Source: Salinarchaeum laminariae
GTDB lineage: Archaea; Halobacteriota; Halobacteria; Halobacteriales; Salinarchaeaceae
Length of the DNA: 64,000 bases
Assembly: GCF_023204835.1 (NCBI RefSeq)
Contig: NZ_CP096270.1
Location: 496,001 to 560,000 of the forward strand
Direction of reading: 5' to 3'
Under the pieces are notes generated by a model that saw nothing but the letters and a program-made list of their open reading frames with translations, had not been told where the DNA came from and ran no database searches. Position numbers and translations under genes: made by a program. Positions 17,875 to 28,039 of the stretch are shown here, piece by piece (position 1 is the stretch's first letter; each line of letters begins with the position of its first letter).

Positions 17875-18128
17875 TCGGTTGCTGTCCAGTACGGTTATCG
17901 GGATCCTAAACCTTCCGGAACCGCAAGAAGGAGCGGGTGTGCGTGGGTGCGCGCTGCGGGCGTGGGCGGGGGCGAACGTGGGTGTGCGAGCGACCACACG
18001 CGGGGGCGCGACGACCGTGGCGGTGTCCCCCAATGGTGCATCCCTTCGACACCGAACGCACCGATCGGCGTCAGACCACATCGGATGGACGTGACGAGCG
18101 GGCGTCGATCACCGTTCCCGGAAGACGA

Positions 18129-18551
18129 TCAGGGCGTCGGGAGCTGCCAGACTGCCTGTCTGGCGACGACGAGGACAGCGGCAACGAGGCCGACGCCGAA
18201 CGAGACGTACGGGAACAGGACCAGCCCGCCCCTGTGCGTGGAGACGACGGTATTGAAGAGGTAAATCACGGTACAGCCGCTCGCGATCAGGAGCGTGAGG
18301 GCTCCGATGCCAGCAAAGAACACCGAGCCCCAGTCGCGTTCTCGGAGGTCGGTCCCGAGCACCATCGTCAGACCGAGTCCCAGGGGTGCGACGAAGACGG
18401 CCGCCCACAACAGGAGGGTCCACACGATCTCCACGTCCGGAACGCCACGATGCTCGACTATCCACGCCAAAGCCACGTATCCTAGAATGAACAGGGCCAA
18501 CGCCAGCTCTGCGATTCGGACTCCACCGGTACTACTGCTGCCGTTCGCCAT
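18129..18551 (-). CDS. Four-helix membrane protein, function unknown
   Basis: 140 residues with four clear transmembrane helices (IAELALALFILGYVALAWIV, IVWTLLLWAAVFVAPLGLGL, VFFAGIGALTLLIASGCTVI, VSFGVGLVAAVLVVA). It has short polar loops and no signature motif. The ATG at 18551 is 25-30 bases downstream of a leftward TATA, so the mRNA is probably leaderless. It sits between topA and a divergent MATE exporter. The family is not recognised. Confidence 0.75.
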   Translation of the reverse strand: MANGSSSTGGVRIAELALALFILGYVALAWIVEHRGVPDVEIVWTLLLWAAVFVAPLGLGLTMVLGTDLRERDWGSVFFAGIGALTLLIASGCTVIYLFNTVVSTHRGGLVLFPYVSFGVGLVAAVLVVARQAVWQLPTP

Positions 18552-18571
18552 ACTTTATTTCTGATCATCGA

Positions 18572-18582
18572 GACTATTTAAA
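18572..18582. promoter_or_regulatory. Shared TATA element ACTATTTAAAG
   Basis: This near-palindromic TATTTAAA box lies in the 90-bp gap between two divergent membrane-protein genes. Leftward it is about 27 bases from the ATG at 18551. Rightward it is about 65 bases from the MATE start, leaving a short leader. It may serve one or both. Confidence 0.5.
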
Positions 18583-18641
18583 GTGGGGTTGACCTCACGT
18601 CGATCCGCTTCTCGGTGTCGCAAGTCTGACGAGCGTGGCAG

Positions 18642-20114
18642 GTGGACGGCAGCACAGTGTCCGCGGACAGCCGGGTCGACATGACCACCGGTGCGATCAC
18701 GCCGAGACTCTTCTACCTCGCGTGGCCGCTGGTCGTCGGCAATCTGCTCCAGACGCTCTACAACCTCGCCGACATGTTCTGGGTCGGTCGGGTCAGTTCG
18801 GAGTCCGTCGCGGCCGTCTCCCTGATGTTCCCGCTCTCCTGGCTGTTCGTCTCGACGGCGATGGGGCTCTCCGCGGCGACGATAGCGCTCGTCTCCCAGC
18901 ACGTCGGCGCGGGGAACGACCGGCAGGCAGACGCCGTCGTCGGCCAGACGATGCTGCTCGCGATCGGAGTCGCGTCTGCGATCGCGATCGCTGGCTACCT
19001 CGGCCGCCACGAACTCATGGGGCTGATCGGCGCCCGGGGCGCAGTCCGCGTCGAGGCGCTCCGCTACATCGAGGTGATCTTCCTCTCGCTGCCGCTCACG
19101 TTCCTGTTCATCGCCTTTCGCGCCGCCCTCCAGGGCGCCGGCGACACGAAAACCGCGATGTGGCTCGTCGCGATCTCCGCGATCGGCAACGCGATCGTCG
19201 ATCCCTTCCTCATCCTCGGAATCGGCCCGTTCCCGGCGTGGGGCATCCGCGGCGCGGCGTGGGCGACGTTCGCGGCCCGCGGATTCGCCGCCGCGGTCGG
19301 CGTCTGGATCCTCCTGCGTGGCGACTGGGGGATCCAGCTCCATCCCGGCGACCTCCGGCCCGACCGCGCCCTCCTGGCGAAGCTGATCGACGTCGGCTAC
19401 CCCTCGACGCTCGACGGCTGGGCGCGCTCCTTCGCCGCGGTGGCGATGGCCGGCCTCGTCGCCAGGTTCGGCGAGGCGGCGACGGCCGCCTACGGCATCG
19501 GCATCCGCTACATGTCCGTAACCTGGACCGTCTCCGGCGCGGTGGGGCAGGCGACCGCGACCGGCGTCGGGCAGAATCTCGGTGCCAACTCACCCGATCG
19601 CGCGGCGTCCGTGGCCTACCGCGCGACCGGCGCGACGATGGCGCTGCTGTTCGGCGCCGCCGGCCTCGCGTGGCTCGTGCCCGCGACCGCGATGGGACTC
19701 TTCCTCGACGACCCGGCCGTGATCGACGAGGGCGTCGACTTCCTGCGGATCGTCACCATCTCCTGGGGCTTCTTCGGCGGGCTGATGGTGCTCCAGGGCG
19801 CCTTCCGCGGCGCCGGTGCAACCAGAATCGCGATGGCCCTGTCGCTGTGCTCGCGGTGGCTGTTCCGGATCCCGCTGGCGGTGTTGTTCGCGTTCGGCTG
19901 GACGCTCACGATCCCGCTTCTGGGGCTCGAGATCGCCGCCTTCGACTGGGGCGTCGTCGGGCTGTGGTGGGCGTACGCCATCGGTGGCATCGCCTCCTTC
20001 GCGCTCGGACTCGCCTGGTTCCTCCGCGGAACGTGGACGGAGGGCGTGATCGAACAGGACGACGGCGGCGCTGCACCGGTCGAACCCGCTGGCGAGTCGG
20101 GTGTCGACGACTGA
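18642..20114 (+). CDS. MATE family multidrug/sodium antiporter
   Basis: This 490-residue exporter has 12 predicted helices in two MatE repeats. Repeat 1 starts at LFYLAWPLVVGNLLQTLYNL and has the motif DMFWVGRVS. Repeat 2 starts near LAKLIDVGYPSTLDGWARS. FRAALQGAGDTKT and FRGAGATRIAM are the matching post-helix motifs in each half. Such proteins expel drugs or metabolites in exchange for Na+ or H+. The start is uncertain: GTG at 18642, GTG at 18657 (with AGGTGG ten bases upstream) or ATG at 18681. The C-terminus ends in an acidic tail. Confidence 0.93.
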   Translation: MDGSTVSADSRVDMTTGAITPRLFYLAWPLVVGNLLQTLYNLADMFWVGRVSSESVAAVSLMFPLSWLFVSTAMGLSAATIALVSQHVGAGNDRQADAVVGQTMLLAIGVASAIAIAGYLGRHELMGLIGARGAVRVEALRYIEVIFLSLPLTFLFIAFRAALQGAGDTKTAMWLVAISAIGNAIVDPFLILGIGPFPAWGIRGAAWATFAARGFAAAVGVWILLRGDWGIQLHPGDLRPDRALLAKLIDVGYPSTLDGWARSFAAVAMAGLVARFGEAATAAYGIGIRYMSVTWTVSGAVGQATATGVGQNLGANSPDRAASVAYRATGATMALLFGAAGLAWLVPATAMGLFLDDPAVIDEGVDFLRIVTISWGFFGGLMVLQGAFRGAGATRIAMALSLCSRWLFRIPLAVLFAFGWTLTIPLLGLEIAAFDWGVVGLWWAYAIGGIASFALGLAWFLRGTWTEGVIEQDDGGAAPVEPAGESGVDD

Positions 20115-20417
20115 ATCGCACGCGTCTGGGCGTCGTCTCGTGATGGCCACTCAGTCGCCGACCCACGTCAGCGGGAGGTAGCGACCCCGCACCTCCTCGG
20201 TCGTCGGGACCTCGCCCACGGTCGCGAACGCGCCTTCTACACCAGATGGCATCGTCTTCACCCTCGACGGACGGTTCCTGCGTCGTCGCTCTCTGCGTAG
20301 AGCGTGGTTCGATCGACGTCGGGATGGAAAACGGCGTTCCCGGAAGCGAGTTCCTGGAGAAAATTCGAGTGTTTCGGTACTCCCAGGCAGACGCGGGAAG
20401 GCGAGAAGTGGCGTCCG
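20115..20417. other. MATE-btuF intergenic region
   Basis: This 303-bp gap holds the decayed leftward coding fragment described at 20151-20370. Apart from that I see no gene, RNA or repeat. It also lies just past the btuF stop, but no clear terminator stem is visible. Confidence 0.4.
20151..20370 (-). pseudogene. C-terminal remnant of an unidentified gene, frameshifted
   Basis: Two leftward frames with coding-like third-position G/C abut here. The first reads ELASGNAVFHPDVDRTTLY and then AESDDAGTVRRG before a TGA at about 20258. The second, offset frame starts MPSGVEGAFATVGEVPTTEE and ends GRYLPLTWVGD at 20151. Together they look like the C-terminal 70 residues of one protein, broken by an indel near 20255-20265 and lacking any 5' part, which btuF now occupies. 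I do not recognise the parent family. The second frame alone (33 residues from the ATG at 20252) could be a small gene. Confidence 0.35.
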
Positions 20418-21587
20418 TTACGGTCGGCGGCGGAGTGCGAGCACCGCACCGAGCAGTGCGATCACTGCGGCCGGAGCGCCGAAGCCGGGCGACCCATCGC
20501 TGTCGTCGTCGGAGGCGTTCGGTTCGCCGTCGCCGCTCGATCCGTCGGGATCGGAGGCGCCATCGTCGTTTTCGCCCTCGTCGGCGCTACTCCCGTTCTC
20601 CTCGGCAGCCGCCCAGGCATCGGCGTGCAGCTGTTGGGAGACCTCCTCGATTGCCAGCACGAACCGCGGTGCGGGCTGGTTCCAGTAGTTGGAGTCGACG
20701 GTGATCACGTTGCCCTCCTGTGCAGCGGTGGTCTGCTGGACCGGGTGATCCTCGGGGAGCGAACTGCCCTCGGTCACCAGGAAGTAGTCGGGATCCTCGG
20801 CGACGATCTCCTCGCCCTCGGCTTTTGGCGGCGAGCCGAGATCGATGTTCGCCGCGGCGTTGGTCGCGCCGGCGGTCGTGATTCCCTCGTCCTGGAAACT
20901 CCCGGGCGTCGCCGTGAACCCGCCACCGAGCCAGTAGAACACGCTCGGGCTGTCGGCGTCGGCGACCGTCTCTTCAACGTTCGAGACCGTCTCGTTCATC
21001 CACTCGATCGTGTCGTCGGCAGCGCCGCAGGCGCCGAGCAATCGGCCGGTGGTCTCGGTTCGCTCCCGGATGTCGGCGATCGAGCTGGCGTCGTTCTCGC
21101 GGTAGACGGTGAGGCCGGCGTCGCGAAGGGCCTCGACGTCATCCGACGCGATGATGTTGGGCGCAATCACGAGATCGGGATCGAGATCGACCACGGTCTC
21201 GATGTCGACGTTGATGCCGTCGAGCACGTGGGTCCGGTTCGACGAGCCGTTGAGATACGCGGTGCTGGAGTCGACCGGCATTCCGACGACGTGCTCCTGC
21301 TCGCCAATCTCCCAGACGGTCTGGGCGCTACTGGCGCCGAGGGTGACGATATCCTCCGGCTCCTCCTCGAGCGTCACTTCGGTTCCCGACGCGTCGGTGA
21401 GCGTCACCGGGAACGAACAGTCCTCCTGTGCAGCCGTGGCAGTGGCCGTCGGTGCGGCGGTGAGTGCACCGCCGTCCGCGGTCGCAGCGACCTGCGAGTC
21501 AGCTGTCGCGCCGACGTGCCCCACGCCCCCCACGAGCGCGGCGAGCACGACGAGCGCGGCGATGGCCACGCGTGTCGTTCGCGTCAT
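20418..21587 (-). CDS. btuF: Cobalamin/siderophore ABC transporter substrate-binding protein, PGF-CTERM anchored
   Basis: 389 residues. An N-terminal signal peptide (ALVVLAALVGGVGHVGA) is followed by a class III periplasmic-binding fold: EDIVTLGASSAQTVWEIG, a DPDLVIAPNII strand, and a later WNQPAPRFVLAIEEVSQQLH. A long Ser/Asp/Gly linker then leads to SPGFGAPAAVIALLGAVLAL-RRR, a PGF-CTERM signal. The protein is therefore exported, glycosylation-prone and tethered at the surface by archaeosortase. It is divergent from the permease gene. Vitamin B12 is the likely ligand by family and context; heme or siderophore is the alternative. Confidence 0.9.
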   Translation of the reverse strand: MTRTTRVAIAALVVLAALVGGVGHVGATADSQVAATADGGALTAAPTATATAAQEDCSFPVTLTDASGTEVTLEEEPEDIVTLGASSAQTVWEIGEQEHVVGMPVDSSTAYLNGSSNRTHVLDGINVDIETVVDLDPDLVIAPNIIASDDVEALRDAGLTVYRENDASSIADIRERTETTGRLLGACGAADDTIEWMNETVSNVEETVADADSPSVFYWLGGGFTATPGSFQDEGITTAGATNAAANIDLGSPPKAEGEEIVAEDPDYFLVTEGSSLPEDHPVQQTTAAQEGNVITVDSNYWNQPAPRFVLAIEEVSQQLHADAWAAAEENGSSADEGENDDGASDPDGSSGDGEPNASDDDSDGSPGFGAPAAVIALLGAVLALRRRP

Positions 21588-21753
21588 CGTCAGAGTGAGA
21601 CCCCGGGAGCAACAAAAGTGTATCTACTTCAACCCAACTTTACCGCCGATTTCGGGGCGATCAACGGTCACAGACCGGTCCGAGCGGGTCGCTACCTGCC
21701 GCCAACGGCGTGAACCACCAGACTTTAGCAAATACAACTCGGATGAACGACCC
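21588..21753. promoter_or_regulatory. btuF/btuC divergent promoter region
   Basis: A leftward TATA-like element (AAAAGTGTAT, near 21613-21622) is suitably placed for btuF at 21587. A rightward CTTTAGCAAA (21722-21731) is suitably placed for btuC at 21754. Both mRNAs would be leaderless or nearly so, which leaves no room for a B12 riboswitch. Control is therefore more likely transcriptional. Confidence 0.5.
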
Positions 21754-22860
21754 ATGCACGCCCACCGGCGCGCGGCGACGTACTCCACTGGGCTCTTCGT
21801 CGTGCTTCTCGCGACGATCGTCGCCAGCGCCGGGATCGGCAGCGTCGACGTGCCGCCGGCCGACGTCGCGGCGGCGCTCGTCAACCAGATCGCGATTCCG
21901 ACCTCCTTCGGCGTCACGACCTCCGCGATCGGCGTTCCGTTCGTCGACGCAACGCTTCCGATGCCGACGCCGACCGTGGGCTTCTACGAGCCGTTCTCGC
22001 TCGCCGTCGCGAGCACCGACGAGACGATCGTCGTCGACATCCGGCTGCCGCGAGTGCTGCTCGCCGCGACGGTTGGCTGTGGACTCGCCGCCGCCGGGAC
22101 CGTGATGCAGGGGCTGTTCCGGAACCCCCTCGCTGACCCTTCGATCATCGGCGTCTCGACCGGCGCGGCCGTCGGTGCGGTCGCCGTGATCACCCTCCCG
22201 GTGTTCGCTGCGTGGCTCCTCGAACCGATGGCCTTCCTCATGGGGCTGCTCACCGCCTTCGGCGTCTACTGGATCGCGACGCAGAACGGTCGAACGCCCG
22301 TCGCAACCCTGCTCCTGGCCGGCGTCGCGGTCCAGGCATTGCTCGGCGCCGCGACCTCCTACCTTCTCATCACCAGCGGCGACAGCATGGAAAAAGTCGT
22401 CTTCTGGCTGATGGGGAACCTCCACGCCGCGCAGTGGCCTGATCTGCGATACACGCTCCCGATCGTCCTCCTGGGCACGCTCGCACTCTGGGCGTTCGCT
22501 GCCGACCTCAACGTCCTCGTGCTCGGGGAGGAGGACGCCCACCACCTCGGCGTCGAAGTCGAGCGCACCAAACGAATACTGCTGGGGCTCGCGACCGTCG
22601 TCACCGCCGCTGGCGTCGCCGTCGCTGGCGTCATCGGTTTCGTCGGGCTGATCGTGCCCCACGTCCTCCGGCTCCTCGTCGGGCCGGACCATCGGGTCCT
22701 CCTCCCCACCAGTGCGCTTGCCGGTGGGGCCTTCCTCGTCGCAGCCGACGCGATCTCTCGCACGACGCCGGAGGCCATCCCCGTCGGAATCGTTACCGCA
22801 GTCGCGGGTGGACCCTTTTTCCTCTACCTGCTTCGCGAGCGGGAGGTGCACGGACTGTGA
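21754..22860 (+). CDS. btuC: Cobalamin ABC transporter permease BtuC (FecCD family)
   Basis: This 368-residue permease of the FecCD/BtuC family has about ten helices. The motif LPRVLLAATVGCGLAAAGTV-MQGLFRNPLADPSIIGVSTG is diagnostic of the family. The cytoplasmic loop that contacts BtuD is at GEEDAHHLGVEVERTKR, followed by GVIGFVGLIVPHVLR. A 60-residue insertion between helices 1 and 2 (residues about 35-90) is probably extracellular. The ATG at 21754 fits the TATA spacing. The stop overlaps btuD by four bases (GTGA). Confidence 0.94.
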   Translation: MHAHRRAATYSTGLFVVLLATIVASAGIGSVDVPPADVAAALVNQIAIPTSFGVTTSAIGVPFVDATLPMPTPTVGFYEPFSLAVASTDETIVVDIRLPRVLLAATVGCGLAAAGTVMQGLFRNPLADPSIIGVSTGAAVGAVAVITLPVFAAWLLEPMAFLMGLLTAFGVYWIATQNGRTPVATLLLAGVAVQALLGAATSYLLITSGDSMEKVVFWLMGNLHAAQWPDLRYTLPIVLLGTLALWAFAADLNVLVLGEEDAHHLGVEVERTKRILLGLATVVTAAGVAVAGVIGFVGLIVPHVLRLLVGPDHRVLLPTSALAGGAFLVAADAISRTTPEAIPVGIVTAVAGGPFFLYLLREREVHGL

Positions 22861-24314
22861 CGGCACCAGAATCCGGCGAGGACGATCACGAGGCCGTCGA
22901 TACCCCATCGAATTCCAGTCTCTCACCGGCGATCGACGTCGAGGGCATCGAGGCCTCCTTCGGCGAGGAGTCCGTCCTCGACGGCGTCGACGCGACCGTC
23001 GAACCCGGCGAACTCGTCGGGCTCGTCGGGCCGAACGGTGCGGGCAAGACGACGCTACTCCGGACGATCAGCGGCGCCCTCACCCCGGAGTCCGGCACCG
23101 TCCGCGTCGCCAGCGACGACGAGGAGCGGCGGCTCGAGGACGTCCAGGCGCTCTCCTCGGCGGCGAGCAGCCGCCGGATCGCCGTCGTTCCACAGACAAC
23201 GACGCTCTCCTTTTCCTTCTCCGTCCGGCAGCTCGTCGAGATGGGTCGCCACCCCCACAGATCCCGGTTCCAGGCACCCTCCGCCGAGGACCGCGATCTC
23301 GTCGACGCCGCGATGGAGCGGACACGAACCGCCCGCTTCGCCGACCGGTCGATCGAGGACGTCAGCGGCGGCGAGCGCCAGCGCATCCTCCTCGCGCGAG
23401 CGATCGCCCAGGACGCGCCGGTGCTCTTGCTCGATGAACCCACCGCGAACCTCGACCTCCACCACGCCGTCGAGACGATGACGCTCGCCAGGGAGCTCGT
23501 CGAAACCGACGGCGCCGCAGCGCTCGCCGCGATCCACGACCTCGAGCTGGCCGCGCGGTTCTGTGACCGGATTCTCGTGCTCGCGGGGGGCGAGATCGTC
23601 GCGAACGGCGCCCCCGAGGCCGTCCTCAAACGCGACGTGCTCGCGGCGGCCTTCGACGCCCGGATCGCCGTCGAACCCTCGCCGATCGACGGCGGCGTGA
23701 CCGTCCGGGCGCTGGACGATCCCGAGATCGACCACCGGGTCCACGTCGTCGGCGGTGGCGAGCCCGCCGCTGCCGCGATCGGCCGGCTCGGCGAGGCCGG
23801 TGCCGACTGCTCGCTCGGGCCGGTCCCCGAGGGCGACCGCGCGGTGTCGACGGCCGAGGCGTTCGACGGGACGACCGTTACCACCGTGCGATTCGGTGGG
23901 ATCGACGCGGCGACCCGGGAGCGAGCCACCGAGCTCGCTGCAGACGCGGACGTGGTCCTCCTCGCCGCCGAGCGGATCGGCGGGGATGGCGATCCGTGGC
24001 TGGATGTGATCGACGCGACCGATGCGCCGGTGGTTCGACTCACCGACGCCACCGTCGGTGCGGCCGGTCCCGACGCCGATGCCGACTCCGAGAACTCGTC
24101 GGGCGACGAGGCGCCACCGTGGCTCGGGCGCGCACCGACGACCGATCTCGATTCGTTGCCGGGTGCCGTCGACGCGATCGCAGGGAAATCTGGCGACAGC
24201 GGAGAGTGGCGCGGAGAAGCGGAGAGTGCGGACGAATCGCAGGAGAGCGACGCCCTCGCGGATGCGACGCTCGCGGACGGCGGCGTGGACGACGGGGAAG
24301 AAGACGGACGATAG
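22857..24314 (+). CDS. btuD: Cobalamin ABC transporter ATPase BtuD with extra C-terminal domain
   Basis: 485 residues, about 230 more than a standalone ATPase. The ABC domain (about 27-255) has Walker A GPNGAGKTT, signature VSGGERQRILLA, Walker B VLLLDEP and a switch His in IHDLELAA. From about residue 290 there is a second alpha/beta region (HRVHVVGGGEPAAAAIGRL; ERATELAADADVVLLAAERI) that looks Rossmann-like, followed by an acidic, disordered tail. I recall that Halobacterium BtuD also carries a C-terminal extension; its role is unknown to me. It is coupled to btuC by a GTGA overlap. Confidence 0.92.
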   Translation: MTAPESGEDDHEAVDTPSNSSLSPAIDVEGIEASFGEESVLDGVDATVEPGELVGLVGPNGAGKTTLLRTISGALTPESGTVRVASDDEERRLEDVQALSSAASSRRIAVVPQTTTLSFSFSVRQLVEMGRHPHRSRFQAPSAEDRDLVDAAMERTRTARFADRSIEDVSGGERQRILLARAIAQDAPVLLLDEPTANLDLHHAVETMTLARELVETDGAAALAAIHDLELAARFCDRILVLAGGEIVANGAPEAVLKRDVLAAAFDARIAVEPSPIDGGVTVRALDDPEIDHRVHVVGGGEPAAAAIGRLGEAGADCSLGPVPEGDRAVSTAEAFDGTTVTTVRFGGIDAATRERATELAADADVVLLAAERIGGDGDPWLDVIDATDAPVVRLTDATVGAAGPDADADSENSSGDEAPPWLGRAPTTDLDSLPGAVDAIAGKSGDSGEWRGEAESADESQESDALADATLADGGVDDGEEDGR

Positions 24315-24379
24315 ACTCTGCTAGCGGATGCAGCAAGATCGCAGTGTAGCGAGCGCTTTTGGTCTATTCGCCACAACAG

Positions 24380-25657
24380 ATGGACGTGACTGGACACGCG
24401 CTCGCCGACGGCTCCGGCCCGTTCCGATTCGCCTACCAGCCGGGAGCGATCCGCTACGGCGACGGCGCGGTCGCCTCGCTGGGCGACGACCTCGCGACCC
24501 TGGACCTCGAGCGCGCACTCGTCGTGACCGGCAGTACGGTCGGTGACACCGCCGCGGTGATGGACCCGATCCGGCAGGGGCTCGGCGACCGGCTCGCAGG
24601 ACTCTTCGCCGAGACGACGCCAGAGAAGCGGCTCGCGACCGCGATCGATGGCGCGAACGCAGCCACCGACTGTGACGCCGACGTCCTCGTCGCCGTTGGC
24701 AGCGGCAGCTCGATCGACACCGCGAAAGCGATCGCCACGATCGTCGGACGGCGCCGGAGTGAGCCAGCGGACGCCAGCGACGCGGCGCTCGGAGCGGAGT
24801 TCGCCGACACCGGGACGCTCGCCGTGCCGGCGGAGCCGCTCCCGATCGTCACCGTGCCCACCACGCTCGCCGGCGCGGACTTCACGCAGGGTGCCGGGCT
24901 CTCGGCCGCGTCAGAGGGAGGCACCGGCAGCGGACACGACGGGGGCGTCGTCGAGGACGTCGTCAGCGGCGGGCTCGGCGATCCGGCGCTCGCGCCCACC
25001 CAGGCGATTTACGATCCCACTCTCGTCGCGACGACGCCCAGACCGATCCTCGCCGGCTCCGCGATGAACGGGTTCGACAAAGCGCTGGAGACGCTCTACT
25101 CCCGGCACGCGACGGCCATCACCGACGCCACGGCAGCGCGGAGCGTTCGGCGGTTCCGCGAGGGGCTGCTCGCGTTCGGCGATGGAGCGAAAGGGGAGGA
25201 ATCAGGTCGCGACGGGGTGCCAGCCGCCGTCGAAGGCCTGCTGCTCGCCCAGTATGGGATCTCTCGAGCCGACTGCACCACGATGTCCGTGATCCACGCG
25301 TTCGGGCAGGAGGTCTCCGCTGTCGGCGACGTGCAGCAGGGCGTCGCGCACGCGATCTGCGCGCCCCACGCGCTCGCCGAGCTACTCGCAGCGGCCGACG
25401 TTCGGACCGGGCTACTCGCCGACGCGTTCGGAGTGGCCGACGCCGCCGATCCCGAGACCGCGATCGTCGAGGCCGTCGCCGAAACGCGGGACGCGCTGGG
25501 CGTGACGACGCAGCTCCGCGACGTCGATGGACTCGCTCGCGACGATCTGGCTGCGATCGCGGCCGCGGTCGCGGAGCATCGGTTCCTCGACAACGGGCCC
25601 GCTGGGTACGAGCCGACTGCAGCGACGCTCGAAGCCGTTCTCGACGCAGCCTGGTGA
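24380..25657 (+). CDS. Iron-containing (group III) alcohol dehydrogenase family protein
   Basis: This 425-residue oxidoreductase of the Fe-ADH/dehydroquinate-synthase-like fold has a nucleotide-binding strand RALVVTGSTVGD, the motif VAVGSGSSIDTAKAIA, then VPTTLAGADFTQ. The metal-site helices are represented by NGFDKALETLYSRHA and IHAFGQEVSAV with GVAHAICAPHAL. Two insertions rich in Gly/Ser (about 135-150 and 180-200) are typical halophile loops. The ATG at 24380 is preferred over an upstream start at 24359 because it follows the TATA-like TTTTGG at normal leaderless distance. The substrate is unknown; no operon link to btuD is evident. Confidence 0.9.
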   Translation: MDVTGHALADGSGPFRFAYQPGAIRYGDGAVASLGDDLATLDLERALVVTGSTVGDTAAVMDPIRQGLGDRLAGLFAETTPEKRLATAIDGANAATDCDADVLVAVGSGSSIDTAKAIATIVGRRRSEPADASDAALGAEFADTGTLAVPAEPLPIVTVPTTLAGADFTQGAGLSAASEGGTGSGHDGGVVEDVVSGGLGDPALAPTQAIYDPTLVATTPRPILAGSAMNGFDKALETLYSRHATAITDATAARSVRRFREGLLAFGDGAKGEESGRDGVPAAVEGLLLAQYGISRADCTTMSVIHAFGQEVSAVGDVQQGVAHAICAPHALAELLAAADVRTGLLADAFGVADAADPETAIVEAVAETRDALGVTTQLRDVDGLARDDLAAIAAAVAEHRFLDNGPAGYEPTAATLEAVLDAAW

Positions 25658-25688
25658 GCACGATCGAAAATCTCCACGCGCAGTCAGT

Positions 25689-26333
25689 CTACGACTCGCT
25701 CCCGAGTCGCTCGAGTCGACTGCCGACCGTGGGTTCGACGTCGAACAGCGCCCGCCAGAGCCGGCCCGGCTCCAGCGATTCGCCGCGGAGCCGGGCGGCC
25801 TGCTCGACGGCGTCGCGGAGCGTCCCCTGCCCGACGAGAGCGCCGGCGGCCGCGTCGGCGGCGTAATACTGCCGGCGAACGAGAACGATCGCACCGAGGA
25901 CGATCGCCCAGCCGCCGACCATCGCGGGCAGGAACTCGATCGGCGTGACGTACGCGGCGGCGATGACCCCGACGGCGACCCCCGTCGAGATCGACTGCAC
26001 GATCTGGATCCAGGAGCGACCGCGTGCCGCCTCGACCGCGAGCAGCGCCCGGAGCGACTCGTCTGCCAAGGAGTCGAGCGCGGCGTCGGTGACGACGATC
26101 GTGCGTCGACCCGGGAGCCCGATGCAGTCACAGTCGACTGTCCCATCGCTCGTCGTCGTGCGGATCGCGAGATCGTAGCCGGTGGCGTCTGCGGCCTCGC
26201 GAAGGCGGTGGAGGCGATCGGCCTCGTCGCCGCTTGGCTCCCGAAGCGTGTAGCCAAACCGCGGACCGAACGCGACGAGCGACAGCGACAGCGCCGCCGC
26301 GAGGAGCCCGACGAGGACCGCGATCCAGAGCAT
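25689..26333 (-). CDS. M48 (HtpX-like) family protein without the metal-binding motif
   Basis: 214 residues. One N-terminal helix (MLWIAVLVGLLAAALSLSLV), a domain containing GRRTIVVTDAALDSLADESLRAL, then two more helices. This aligns by eye with HtpX (window gene at 61052): GAGIVVVSEELMAILDHDELEGVL, where HtpX then has A-HELAH. Here the HExxH position reads V100-E-A-A-R104, so both zinc histidines are missing. I infer a catalytically dead membrane homologue of an M48 protease. It is convergent with the alcohol dehydrogenase and upstream of nothing obvious in its own strand. Confidence 0.72.
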   Translation of the reverse strand: MLWIAVLVGLLAAALSLSLVAFGPRFGYTLREPSGDEADRLHRLREAADATGYDLAIRTTTSDGTVDCDCIGLPGRRTIVVTDAALDSLADESLRALLAVEAARGRSWIQIVQSISTGVAVGVIAAAYVTPIEFLPAMVGGWAIVLGAIVLVRRQYYAADAAAGALVGQGTLRDAVEQAARLRGESLEPGRLWRALFDVEPTVGSRLERLGSES

Positions 26334-26437
26334 TCGTACCGGTAGGTTGAGTGCGGCTCGAAAAAGCGTTGCCGACTTCTCGCGCGACGCACCGTTGAAC
26401 AATGGAACGCGCCAGTGCGGCGACTCGGAGGACTAGC

Positions 26438-27943
<1,506 letters not shown>

Positions 27944-28039
27944 TGCCGGCGGATTCGCCGCGGCGTCGCTAAAGCGCTTCGCTGCGCACCGGAGCTCGGC
28001 GGATCCAAACGGTCTCCGTGGCCAGCGAATCCATCCCGC

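Noticed and set aside
21588..21753. Cobalamin riboswitch upstream of btuF or btuC
   Set aside because: TATA boxes lie about 27-30 bases from both starts, so the transcripts have no leader able to hold one, and no B12-box motif was seen.
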